NCBI RefSeq assembly: GCF_947502445.1
Contig: NZ_CANMZW010000025.1
Coordinates: forward strand, 1-64,000
DNA from: an uncultured Brevibacillus sp.
Lineage (GTDB): Bacteria > Bacillota > Bacilli > Brevibacillales > Brevibacillaceae
Direction: 5' to 3'
Length of the DNA stretch: 64,000 nucleotides
This document shows, one piece after another, positions 56,908 to 64,000 of this stretch. Every line of letters begins with the position of its first letter. The stretch's first letter is position 1. Under the pieces are notes generated by a model. It searched no databases. It saw only the letters and a list, made by a program, of their open reading frames with translations, and was not told the origin of the DNA. A program made the position numbers and the translations under genes.

Positions 56908-57465
56908 ATGGCAACATATTTTAACATAGTAATTTCAGTAAAAGATTTGATAGAAAAATCTTTTGAACTAATAAAAAAATATGAAGTTTATATATACACT
57001 GAACAAATTAATAAAATGAAAAGGTGGTATGAAGAAATAGACACTGTTAGTTTAGATTTAACAAGTTTCTCAAAAGAAAGCTATTCAAACTTCTTTTTAA
57101 CAACAGAAAAAAGAGACGTTTCCAATAGCATGATCCTCTTTGTAGACGAAGAACCAAAGTTTATTCAAAGAAATTGGATAAGCTTTTACGATGATGAATT
57201 ATTTCCATATACAATTGAAGCAAATGGAGGACGAGAAAATGAAAACAGTATTGAAATAATCAAATTCAGAATGCTGGCCAAGCATCCTAATGACAAGATT
57301 AATAAATTTTATTCTGCGTTACAGAGACAACTGAAGAAAGACCCTGAATTAAAAAGTGGACTAAAAATTGGCAACCATTTTGACAAAAAGCTATTCTATT
57401 TTCCAACGACTAAAAAAATACTGAATACATTTCAAGAAGGAGGATTGGAATATTATAAAGAATAA
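56908..57465 (+). CDS. Hypothetical protein, immunity-like
   Basis: A 185-residue soluble, very low-GC gene with many Lys, Ile, Asn and Glu codons. The ATG at 56908 is behind AAAGGGGGAG. No signal peptide or membrane helix is present; a helical N-terminus (VKDLIEKSFELIKKYEV) precedes an alpha/beta C-terminal half (IEIIKFRMLAKHPNDKI). I do not recognise a named family. Size, composition and position among small immunity-like genes and fragments suggest an antitoxin/immunity role; this is inference. Confidence 0.55.
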   Translation: MATYFNIVISVKDLIEKSFELIKKYEVYIYTEQINKMKRWYEEIDTVSLDLTSFSKESYSNFFLTTEKRDVSNSMILFVDEEPKFIQRNWISFYDDELFPYTIEANGGRENENSIEIIKFRMLAKHPNDKINKFYSALQRQLKKDPELKSGLKIGNHFDKKLFYFPTTKKILNTFQEGGLEYYKE

Positions 57466-57501
57466 GGAAATGCTGCAGCTAACAAGGTAGTGCCAAAAGC
57501 G

Positions 57502-57606
57502 GAATGGAAACAGGTTTTTAATGATTGGTTTGCATGTTGTGAAAAAATACCTGCTAAATATAAAGGTGGTATATAGAAAAATGGTGAGGATAGAACAATA
57601 TGGACA
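57502..57606 (+). pseudogene. Duplicated 3' fragment of the gene at 58312
   Basis: It encodes EWKQVFNDWFACCEKIPAKY and matches the end of the 58312-58659 gene (58534-58656) along its length, with a few substitutions, a missing codon and a TAG. Its last bases, ACAATATGGACAC, supply the ATG of the following gene; the other copy reads ACAATACGGACAC. Confidence 0.8.
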
Positions 57607-58193
57607 CTAAAAAAAATATTGAAAATATCAGCCTATTAAAAGAGAAAATATCTGATTGGCATAAATTGAGTGATGAAGAGCTGTTTCTTGCTGTAAAAGA
57701 GTTTGAGAAAACACCCAGGTTAGAGGTTTCAATTTATTATCAAGATTTATTTAATGATCCGAAGTTTTCTAAAACCCTTCTTGATATCTATAATAAGCAT
57801 AAGGATAATACTAAACTTGTCGTTCTTCTTGTTTCAGCAATTGGGAATATGATTCAGAGATATGATCTTCCGGAAACTAAGGAAATTTACGAATTTATGC
57901 TGGAAAACTCGGATAAAAGTAAGATAGGTCCTTATGTCGCAATATTCCTGCCGAAATTGAAGCGTTTTGAAAATTATGATAAAAAGTGGAGTTATTTTAT
58001 GAATATTAAAAAAATGTCACCCAAAAAAGTAGCCGAAAGCTCTTTTGAGACTATAATGGATTTGTATGTAGAAAAAATTCCGGAACAATATAAAAATGAG
58101 GCCGTAGAATATTTTAATAAAAAAGTAGAAGAGTCTAAAAATGAATACGGTAAACAATATTATCAGGATATCATTAATAAAATCAAGAGTTAA
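57600..58193 (+). CDS. Hypothetical all-helical protein, immunity-like
   Basis: A 197-residue protein predicted almost entirely helical, with HEAT-like pairs (VVLLVSAIGNMIQRYDLPET, GPYVAIFLPKLKRFENYD). It is Lys/Glu/Tyr rich, with no signal peptide. Base composition is very AT-rich like its neighbours. The ATG lies within the end of a duplicated fragment; a GGTGAGGAT site is upstream. Function unknown. Small helical-repeat proteins are common among bacterial immunity proteins, which is the only basis for that suggestion. Confidence 0.55.
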   Translation: MDTKKNIENISLLKEKISDWHKLSDEELFLAVKEFEKTPRLEVSIYYQDLFNDPKFSKTLLDIYNKHKDNTKLVVLLVSAIGNMIQRYDLPETKEIYEFMLENSDKSKIGPYVAIFLPKLKRFENYDKKWSYFMNIKKMSPKKVAESSFETIMDLYVEKIPEQYKNEAVEYFNKKVEESKNEYGKQYYQDIINKIKS

Positions 58194-58311
58194 CTAGGCT
58201 TTCTGAATGCTCGAAAAATCGCTAACAACTGCGTTACAACAAGGGTTTTGACAGGCTTTAAATTAAATAGAGACGCTCAGTTTTTCAACCCTTATGAGGA
58301 AGTGTTTTACT

Positions 58312-58659
58312 ATGAAAATATTTAGTACGGCACCAGAAGGAAATGAATTGGCACAATATGTTGGAGTAGATTATATTAAGTTTTCTATTTCGACAATTGA
58401 GAGCGTAACGGATTGGATGAAAAACAATGATAATATTGCTCAACCACTTCTGGCAAATATCGAGTTATTGTTAATGATTTCTCATAAATATACGACGGAT
58501 GCGAACTTGTTGTTAGAAAAAAGAAAAATACAAGAATGGAAACAGGTTTTTTATGATTGGTTTGCGCGCTGTGAAAGCAAAATACCTGCTAAATTTAGAG
58601 ATGGAATAAAAGAAAATGGTGATGAGCTTTTCAAAGAATTAGAACAATACGGACACTGA
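58312..58659 (+). CDS. Hypothetical protein, immunity-like
   Basis: A 115-residue soluble protein starting MKIFSTAPEGNELAQYVG. A helical middle follows (PLLANIELLLMISHKY), then a C-terminal EWKQVFYDWFARCESK helix. The ATG at 58312 lies behind GAGGAAGTG. A 3' portion of this gene is duplicated at 57502-57606. No known family is recognised. The stop is directly abutted by an Imm51-like fragment, which suggests modular shuffling. Confidence 0.55.
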   Translation: MKIFSTAPEGNELAQYVGVDYIKFSISTIESVTDWMKNNDNIAQPLLANIELLLMISHKYTTDANLLLEKRKIQEWKQVFYDWFARCESKIPAKFRDGIKENGDELFKELEQYGH

Positions 58660-58870
58660 TCATTTTGAAGAAACGATTAACCCCTTTTTCTGGGTAGCCC
58701 ATGAAAGTGGTTTTTCTATATGTTCGAACGCAGGAAGTTATAAACCTGAAATTTTTCAAACAAGAGAAGATGAAGGCTTTGAGGGAAATGGTTATGATTG
58801 GGGATCATCAATAAGCTATAGGTTCAGACCGAACGTTTACCTGTCGGGGACACGACTACAAATTGCTTAA
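58658..58870 (+). pseudogene. Imm51-like immunity protein fragment
   Basis: An open frame without a start codon. INPFFWVAHESGFSICSNAG and REDEGFEGNGYDWGSS resemble the conserved N-terminal part of Imm51-family immunity proteins of polymorphic toxin systems. After about 55 codons the similarity stops, and the frame ends at 58870. Both the beginning and the C-terminal half of the family are missing. Confidence 0.55.
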
Positions 58871-58882
58871 GGAGCCAACAAA

Positions 58883-59428
58883 ATGACGAAACAAATACCA
58901 AGCACGAAATTTCCTGGTCTAGAGTACACACCTGGCAACGATATTTGGATAAATAACCTTATGCCTGATAATAAGATCCCGTTTTATTTTCATGTGTCGG
59001 AAAAGATTACACAAAATGAGGCCGCTGTCGCGCGTGCTGCCCATGCGCTTGATCACATGGATGAGTTGGTAAACAAAGCCCGGGAACATCTAAGAGATAT
59101 TATTCAAAGTAAAAAAGACCCCGGTTATACGTTACTACATGACTTCTTTGATTTTCATCTTTTAGAAATGGATGAGGAAAGCTTAAAAGAAATGCTCGTG
59201 ACTGAGCAACCTGAAACATTAAGTGACCTGGAGATGGTTGACCTGCTTATGTTAAGGAGTTTGGGAAGCGGCTTGGGCGAAGGATGGCTGGGAAGCAACT
59301 TTGAAAAAGAGCAAAAAGAACAGATTTTCATCATGAATTTTACATTTAAACCGGAGTATACGGATCAATTGATTGTTGTTTATTTGGATGCGAACGAGAA
59401 CATGCTGACTATTAGCCATGAAAGTTAA
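58883..59428 (+). CDS. Hypothetical protein, DUF2004-like, immunity-like
   Basis: A 181-residue soluble, acidic protein. The N-terminal strand region (FPGLEYTPGNDIWINNLMP, then IPFYFHVSEKITQNEA) leads into helices and a C-terminal segment ending LIVVYLDANENMLTISHES. The layout resembles DUF2004-type proteins, which turn up in immunity arrays. The ATG follows TTAAGGAGCC. The family match is tentative. Confidence 0.5.
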   Translation: MTKQIPSTKFPGLEYTPGNDIWINNLMPDNKIPFYFHVSEKITQNEAAVARAAHALDHMDELVNKAREHLRDIIQSKKDPGYTLLHDFFDFHLLEMDEESLKEMLVTEQPETLSDLEMVDLLMLRSLGSGLGEGWLGSNFEKEQKEQIFIMNFTFKPEYTDQLIVVYLDANENMLTISHES

Positions 59429-59501
59429 AGCTTATATTCAAAAAAGACAGGCTTCGCGAGGAACATGGAAAGGGTAGGCTATTTCGTGAGGTACGTTTCG
59501 C

Positions 59502-59849
59502 ATGGCTCAATCCATAAGACTGATTGCCGCCGTGGGGCTGTGCGTGTTTCGGTCGGGGGAGGCATGGGATATTCTGCTTGATATTCTACGCGGCAAGCCT
59601 AATTTGGATGAAATTTCGCGCATCGCCATCGTGCTGTTTTATCATAGTTCCAAAGGGATTCAAGCACAGGATGAAAAAAGCGCGAAAATGATGGATATTC
59701 GTAATGACATGGGCATTGCCTATCATCCACAAGGGTTATCGGATGTACAGACGGCATCCTTCCGTTCTGTGTTTCAAGCGATTTATCCCCAGTTGAAAAA
59801 TAATGACGTTAGGGAATCAACCGAAAAAGCGTTGCACCAGATGGGTTGA
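59502..59849 (+). CDS. Hypothetical protein
   Basis: A 115-residue protein beginning MAQSIRLIAAVGLCVFRSGE, mostly helical, perhaps a remnant of a longer helical-repeat immunity protein. A GTGAGGTACG site lies upstream, but coding sequence seems to extend in other frames before the ATG, so a truncated 5' end is possible. No family is recognised. Downstream, 28 bases away, is a DUF4375-like gene, suggesting co-transcription. Confidence 0.45.
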   Translation: MAQSIRLIAAVGLCVFRSGEAWDILLDILRGKPNLDEISRIAIVLFYHSSKGIQAQDEKSAKMMDIRNDMGIAYHPQGLSDVQTASFRSVFQAIYPQLKNNDVRESTEKALHQMG

Positions 59850-59877
59850 GAGCGTGGCATAGCAAAAGGAGCACCAC

Positions 59878-60306
59878 ATGAACTTTATTGACGAAGTTTT
59901 GAGCAATATCAGTGTCATGAGCGCAGACAATGTGATACAGTCCATGACCCGGATTTACGATGAACATGTTGACCATGACACGCTGTCCGCCTATCCGCAA
60001 TTCATACAGGATATTATTTGGATTATCAACATGGACACCGAGTTGGCGATGAATGGGATTGGCGGTCTGGTGGAAAACAGCACCGGGCGCTATGCTGACA
60101 AAATGATCGACGCGCTGTACCATATTTCAGCGGATAAAGAAGCTGAAACTCTGGCTCAAATATACCAAATCTATCAAAGTGACCTTGACAGTGAGAAAAT
60201 AGACGAACTAGCTGGCAGTCTATACCTTTATACCGATTTCGATATATGGCCGCTAGTGGAGGCTTATGTCGAAGCGGAAAAAGGAAGATATGAGGCAAGC
60301 AAATGA
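59878..60306 (+). CDS. DUF4375/DMP19-like protein, immunity-like
   Basis: A 142-residue helical protein. The central part (WIINMDTELAMNGIGGLVEN, then STGRYADKMIDALYHI) follows the DMP19/DUF4375 pattern of an NGG-type loop, an NSxGxYA turn and an ALxxI helix. This family is common among polymorphic toxin immunity proteins. The ATG follows AAAAGGAGC. Its stop overlaps, by ATGA, a 15-codon start of another gene that has been cut off. Confidence 0.6.
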   Translation: MNFIDEVLSNISVMSADNVIQSMTRIYDEHVDHDTLSAYPQFIQDIIWIINMDTELAMNGIGGLVENSTGRYADKMIDALYHISADKEAETLAQIYQIYQSDLDSEKIDELAGSLYLYTDFDIWPLVEAYVEAEKGRYEASK

Positions 60307-60350
60307 TCGACATTTCAAAAAACGGCGCGACGGTTCGCATTAGACGCTGA
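60303..60350 (+). pseudogene. Truncated start of another gene
   Basis: An ATGA overlap with the preceding stop opens a frame MIDISKNGATVRIRR that ends at 60350. The next frame continues LNFIEKAQYLGV for a few codons. It is probably the head of a translationally coupled gene lost by frameshift and deletion. Confidence 0.4.
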
Positions 60351-60647
60351 ATTTCATTGAAAAAGCTCAATATCTCGGTGTCTAGAACTAATTATCAAAT
60401 ACCTGGTGACTAAAAAGACCGGTACTCCTTGTACGATAAGGGATTCCGGTTTAAAACTTTATTATGACTGAACAGTAGTAACATCGCATGCTAAAATTAG
60501 TTCAATTCAGAACAGTTCACTATGGAAGTGTGTACGACATGTGGGGAAGTAGGTTGGGGTAGGAATTGATCGAGGCATGCTGGATTAGGCTGCCCCGATT
60601 GGATGTTTTTCTCTTGATTAGTTGGACGTATCACACCAATATGTTAC
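60351..60647. other. Non-coding gap between the immunity mosaic and rtcB
   Basis: The gap contains a weak hairpin, ACCGG to CCGGT around 60419-60453, with a short T-run after it. No gene or RNA family is recognised in the rest. Confidence 0.4.
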
Positions 60648-62123
60648 TTACCCTTTCACGGTTGCAATCGGCGCCACTTCGGCCACAATCGTAGCCATGC
60701 CATGGTCCACATGCGACTGAATAACCGGTGTAATATCTTTGTAGGCGTAGGGTGCTTCTTTCTTCAATTCTTCTTCCCACTTTTTCAAAATATCGCTCCG
60801 TCCTCGCAAGTCCGCCCGCTTGGGATCAATCGGATTGATGACTCTGAATTGGGCCAGAAACTCGCGAAACTTGGCATCGTCCACTTTAACCGCGTCGCCG
60901 CGCGAAAGTGCACGACCTGCGCCATGGCTGGCGCTAAATAAGCTTTCCCGATTACCGAGTCCCGCTAAAATAAAGCTGTGCGACCCCATGGAACCTGGGA
61001 TGAACACAGGTTCGCCCGTATATTGAAACGGCGTGCCCATCATTTGCTCGGCCGATTTTGCCGTACACGATCCTTTGCGATGCAGAAATCCGCTCACTTG
61101 CTCCAACCGTTCTTCCCATAAATAGTTATGGGGGGCATCGTACAACAGCTTGTGTTCAAAATCGCCCAGCACATCTGAAATCGACTTGTACATCATCAGC
61201 CCCAACATCAATCGATTGGCAAATGCAAAGTTCGCCGCATTGTGAAGGAGATTCCAAAACATGTTCCACTGCGGTTCAAAACGCTCTGAAAGCGGGAGCG
61301 GGTACATCCCGTTATCCGGATGTTTCAAAGAAGCCGGGTACATCTGTTTTAGCATCTCTTTAATCCATGCGCCGCTGTGGTAGCCGAGCGAAACCGAGCC
61401 GGTGTGAATCATGAGGACGACTTGCCCCTCCTTCAACCCCCACTGACCGGCGATTGAACCATGATGCACGTTTTGAACCACTTGGATTTCAAAAAAATGG
61501 TTGCCACCGCCAAGCGAGCCGATTTGCGCATCTCTGGAGAGCTCTACAGGACCGAGAAAATCATCGAGCCCGATCGTGGATTCCGCTATAAATGAACCCA
61601 TTTTATTGACATGATTCAGATCCAGTTCTTGCTGCTTCTCGTTGTAATAATGCCAAATGCCCTCGCCACGGGCTTCTTTATGACTGTCTAATATTCCGAT
61701 CAAGCCTTCTTTGAACATTTTTTCGCGCATACGGCGTGTCATTGGAATATTGCGGGCCCCTTCGAAAAATACATGACGAACATTACGCTCAATGGCATCC
61801 AAATGTGTTCGAATCTGTTCCTCGCTCAGATCGGTGACATAAAGACGCATACCGCAGTTAATATCGTTGCCAATCGCCTGTGGCAGTACAAACCCGCGCG
61901 TAAACAACGTTGTTCCGACGGGAATGCCGCTCCCTTTATGAAAATCGGGCGTAATGGCAACCTCAAGAACCCCGGCCTCAGAATCGTCAAAATAACCAGG
62001 CGAATGCTTTTGCAGCGTTTCAATCGTTTCATTTACCTCCAAAAGCCGATGAAGCTCCTCTACAGCATTGTTTTCTACTTTCACTTCTGGATTAATAAAA
62101 TATTTAATCGGAGTTTCTCTCAA
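60648..62123 (-). CDS. rtcB: RtcB-family RNA ligase
   Basis: A 491-residue RtcB protein that joins 2',3'-cyclic phosphate or 3'-phosphate ends to 5'-OH RNA using GTP and manganese. Metal-binding GNDINCGMR holds Asp87 and Cys90. SLGGGNHFFEIQ provides further His/Asn ligands, HTGSVSLGYHSG follows, and the guanylylated His lies in SASHGAGRALSR. The length fits the bacterial clade with an extended N-terminus. The start is a TTG at 62123 behind AAAGGTGG. It lies downstream of a 69-codon ORF in the same frame, with tandem stops and two competing hairpins between them. No archease gene is seen nearby. Confidence 0.94.
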   Translation of the reverse strand: MRETPIKYFINPEVKVENNAVEELHRLLEVNETIETLQKHSPGYFDDSEAGVLEVAITPDFHKGSGIPVGTTLFTRGFVLPQAIGNDINCGMRLYVTDLSEEQIRTHLDAIERNVRHVFFEGARNIPMTRRMREKMFKEGLIGILDSHKEARGEGIWHYYNEKQQELDLNHVNKMGSFIAESTIGLDDFLGPVELSRDAQIGSLGGGNHFFEIQVVQNVHHGSIAGQWGLKEGQVVLMIHTGSVSLGYHSGAWIKEMLKQMYPASLKHPDNGMYPLPLSERFEPQWNMFWNLLHNAANFAFANRLMLGLMMYKSISDVLGDFEHKLLYDAPHNYLWEERLEQVSGFLHRKGSCTAKSAEQMMGTPFQYTGEPVFIPGSMGSHSFILAGLGNRESLFSASHGAGRALSRGDAVKVDDAKFREFLAQFRVINPIDPKRADLRGRSDILKKWEEELKKEAPYAYKDITPVIQSHVDHGMATIVAEVAPIATVKG

Positions 62124-62195
62124 TATAAAACCACCTTTGTTTGGTTTAGGGACATATGTTCTTTGTTTGAGAATAGAAAAAGCCGCTTCAACGCT

Positions 62196-62243
62196 CCTTT
62201 CTTCATTCGGGCATGAAGAAAGGCCGCCTTGATAGCAGCCTTT
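62196..62243 (-). promoter_or_regulatory. Mutually exclusive hairpins in the rtcB leader
   Basis: Read on the minus strand, the first hairpin is AAAGGCTGC / GCGGCCTTT (plus 62219-62243). The second is CCTTTCTTCAT / ATGAAGAAAGG (62196-62223), a perfect 11-bp stem. They share the bases at 62219-62223, so both cannot form fully. GGCTTTTTC follows the second. The layout suggests attenuation ahead of rtcB; it could also be a structured RNA substrate. Confidence 0.4.
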
Positions 62244-62264
62244 ACGCTTGGAACTATCTTGTTA

Positions 62265-62474
62265 TCACAGGGCATTATCCGCAATCTGGTGGGATGCGGG
62301 GACAGAGACACCTATGAACAACATAATTATCCGTTGATACATCGCATAAAAGGCATCATTATGAAGTTGGAGCTTGCCGAACAGCTGCTCAGTCGCCCGA
62401 TTACGGAATCGTTCCGGTAGTACATGCAGGTTTTCCAGTATTAACATCCAGTGCTTCGTCTCGTAAGCGAACAT
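62265..62474 (-). CDS. Small protein of 69 residues upstream of rtcB
   Basis: It begins MFAYETKHWMLILENLHVLP behind an excellent GGAGGAGGAG site and ends TGA TAA. It has a basic, helical middle (RFRNRATEQLFGKLQLHND) and a hydrophobic end (IIMLFIGVSV). It is in frame with rtcB, 117 codons upstream, and a consensus promoter precedes it. It could be a leader peptide, a truncated gene, or an independent small protein. I do not recognise it. Confidence 0.5.
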   Translation of the reverse strand: MFAYETKHWMLILENLHVLPERFRNRATEQLFGKLQLHNDAFYAMYQRIIMLFIGVSVPASHQIADNAL

Positions 62475-62508
62475 GTTCGTCTCCTCCTCCTTTCGTTTCT
62501 TGGTACCT

Positions 62509-62538
62509 ATAGTACTATTGGGTATTTTTTACTGTCAA
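62509..62538 (-). promoter_or_regulatory. Sigma-A promoter of the small ORF-rtcB unit
   Basis: On the minus strand TTGACA (plus 62533-62538) and TACTAT (plus 62509-62514) are 18 bp apart, about 35 bases upstream of the small ORF's start. Confidence 0.65.
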
Positions 62539-62732
62539 CCCTTAATGACAAAAATATCAAATTGCAGAGCCACCATTTCCCAAAAATACGGTATGATGGG
62601 AGGAATCGAATCCTGCCGTAGAACCTTAAGCTACTGTAGCTGCCAGTTGTATGAGCTTACTAAATGCATGAAATTAACAGTTCGAATCATATTCTTAAAA
62701 AAGGAAACAAGAGGAGGGAGTGCTAAACTAAG

Positions 62733-64000
62733 TTGAGAAAAGTTAAAGTCCGTTTACAGCCCATTGTAAGTAAGATAAATATGCCGACTGTTTTGAAAAC
62801 AGCTGTACTTCCAGGTGATTCAATTGAAAGTTTATTTGTAGTAACCCAAGTAGGTGAAATCTTTTACATACGAGACAGAGTGATTAGAACCTTTTTAGAT
62901 ATTAGCCCGCAGATCATAAAACTAGGTATCTCTAGTGGCGGGTATGATGAACGGGGGTTGCTAGGGCTAGCGTTTCATCCCAATTTTTATGATAACGGTC
63001 TTTTCTATCTTCATTTTTCAGTCGTTGGAACACAAGGTCCAGGTGCCCTTCCAGGTGTTTTTGAATCTTTTAAGCCTAATCCGTGTGATCCTAAAACCTT
63101 AAACCTAAAGTGGATAAATAGAGAAATTCAATACGATCATATTGATACAGTTGAAGAATGGATTCTGCAATCGAATGGCCAACTTCAAAAGCGACGGACA
63201 ATACTGAACGTAAGAAGACCATTTTTAAATCATAATGGTGTCAATAGCTTAAACTTTTCACCTGAAACAGGAAAACTTGTTTTAACAACCGGAGATGGTG
63301 GATCAGGCTACGATCCATTTAATTTAAGTCAGAATGATATGGAAATCGCCGGGAAAATTATTGAAATTGATGTAGGTAAGAATACATTTTATCATCCACC
63401 TGTAGTCACACGTTTTGATGAACTTCCTGTACCTATTCAGGAGACGCTTACGGTTATTGCCAAAGGGGTTCGTAATATTCCAGGCATTTCATTTCAAAGG
63501 TTCTATAATCAGTATATGAAATATGTGGGGATTGTCGGACAGGATCTGGTAGAGTCGATTTTTTCATTCGTTCATTATATACCAATACCGGTTACCCAGC
63601 TTGTTCAAGCTTCTTTAATGCGTTCTGAACTAGACCAAGAAGGATTCATTAACTTTGGCTGGCGAGGGTGGGAAGGTGCTTTTCCTACTTCGTTGATTAT
63701 GGGCTGCTCTGAAAATCCAAGTTTGGATGAGAAAACAATTACTTATTTCAATGAAGCAATCATAACCTCAGTAAAACGTCTTCAGCCTTTAACGAGTTAT
63801 TTTCATAAAGATCCTAGGCCCAATAAATTTGGTGGAACCGCACTAACAGGAGTCCAGCCTTATATGGGAAATGGAATGCCCGATTTAACGGGAAGTGTTG
63901 TGTTTACTGATCTTGCCAGAGATGAAGGATCTCACCCTCCAGTTAGAGGGGTTTTAGCTTATACCAGGGTACAAGCAGATTGTAAGCTAAATGATTTTAG
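62733..64000 (+). CDS. PQQ-dependent sugar dehydrogenase-like protein (runs off right edge)
   Basis: At least 422 codons of a soluble-glucose-dehydrogenase-like beta-propeller. Family features are the early WD-like turn SLFVVTQVGEIFYI, GYDERGLLGLAFHPNF, LNHNGVNSLNFSPETGKL, LTTGDGGSGYDP and INFGWRGWEGAFP. The TTG at 62733 behind GAGGAGGGAG is taken as the start; an in-frame ATG at 62781 has no good site. No signal peptide is evident, which is unusual for enzymes that use periplasmic or extracellular PQQ. The C-terminus is outside the window. Confidence 0.85.
   Translation, partial: MRKVKVRLQPIVSKINMPTVLKTAVLPGDSIESLFVVTQVGEIFYIRDRVIRTFLDISPQIIKLGISSGGYDERGLLGLAFHPNFYDNGLFYLHFSVVGTQGPGALPGVFESFKPNPCDPKTLNLKWINREIQYDHIDTVEEWILQSNGQLQKRRTILNVRRPFLNHNGVNSLNFSPETGKLVLTTGDGGSGYDPFNLSQNDMEIAGKIIEIDVGKNTFYHPPVVTRFDELPVPIQETLTVIAKGVRNIPGISFQRFYNQYMKYVGIVGQDLVESIFSFVHYIPIPVTQLVQASLMRSELDQEGFINFGWRGWEGAFPTSLIMGCSENPSLDEKTITYFNEAIITSVKRLQPLTSYFHKDPRPNKFGGTALTGVQPYMGNGMPDLTGSVVFTDLARDEGSHPPVRGVLAYTRVQADCKLNDF

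Noticed and set aside
62120..62311. Second minus-strand small protein overlapping the rtcB leader
   Set aside because: It has no ribosome site and runs through both strong hairpins; the codon pattern is unconvincing.

Overview
The window looks like a chromosomal segment of a low-to-mid-GC Gram-positive spore-former, most probably Brevibacillus or a close Paenibacillaceae relative. The reasons are strong AGGAGG-type ribosome sites with frequent GTG/TTG starts, lipoproteins with Bacillus-type lipoboxes, many rho-independent terminators, a KhtTU-type antiporter pair and a heterocycloanthracin-type bacteriocin locus. This is inferred from gene content; no 16S gene is present.

Layout. 1-213: end of an IS3-like element. 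269-4193: heme O synthase (ctaB) divergent from a TetR regulator, then a luciferase-like monooxygenase and an EamA exporter. 4324-6722: a three-gene heme-dependent N-demethylase (DmmA-type) operon. 6807-19454: a peptide-scavenging locus, in which an unusual regulator is divergent from an Opp/Dpp-type ABC transporter (two permeases, two ATPases, lipoprotein receptor), followed by two S9 peptidases and an M20 dipeptidase. 19587-24828: MsrA-MsrB fusion, a second peptide-binding lipoprotein, a BASS transporter and a VanY-like carboxypeptidase. 24958-35170: a TetR regulator, three near-identical operators, then BCCP, mutA, mutB, meaB, pccB, a BCCP-like protein lacking the biotin lysine, and a biotin carboxylase. 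Together these would convert propionyl-CoA to succinyl-CoA. 35401-39224: small alarmone synthetase, cupredoxin membrane protein, a tiny membrane protein, an ECF sigma factor and an SDR with a degenerate active site.

39340-45312 is a thiazole/oxazole-modified peptide cluster. It holds a precursor whose core is 13 uninterrupted Ser-Cys pairs, a ThiF-like maturation protein, a fused leader-binding/YcaO cyclodehydratase and a double-domain SagB dehydrogenase. 45428-56098 carries housekeeping and transport genes with several decayed ones: a 5'-truncated acetamidase, a peptide-binding-protein pseudogene and a CynX-like transporter with one in-frame TGA. 56464-60350 is a low-GC mosaic of small immunity-like genes and fragments, with a visible local duplication. 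60648-62538 holds rtcB behind a small ORF and a leader with two competing hairpins. A PQQ-type sugar dehydrogenase runs off the right edge.

The most interesting items are the (Ser-Cys)13 bacteriocin locus with its upstream ECF/SDR pair, the non-biotinylatable BCCP paralogue, the phased operator arrays, and the immunity-gene mosaic.
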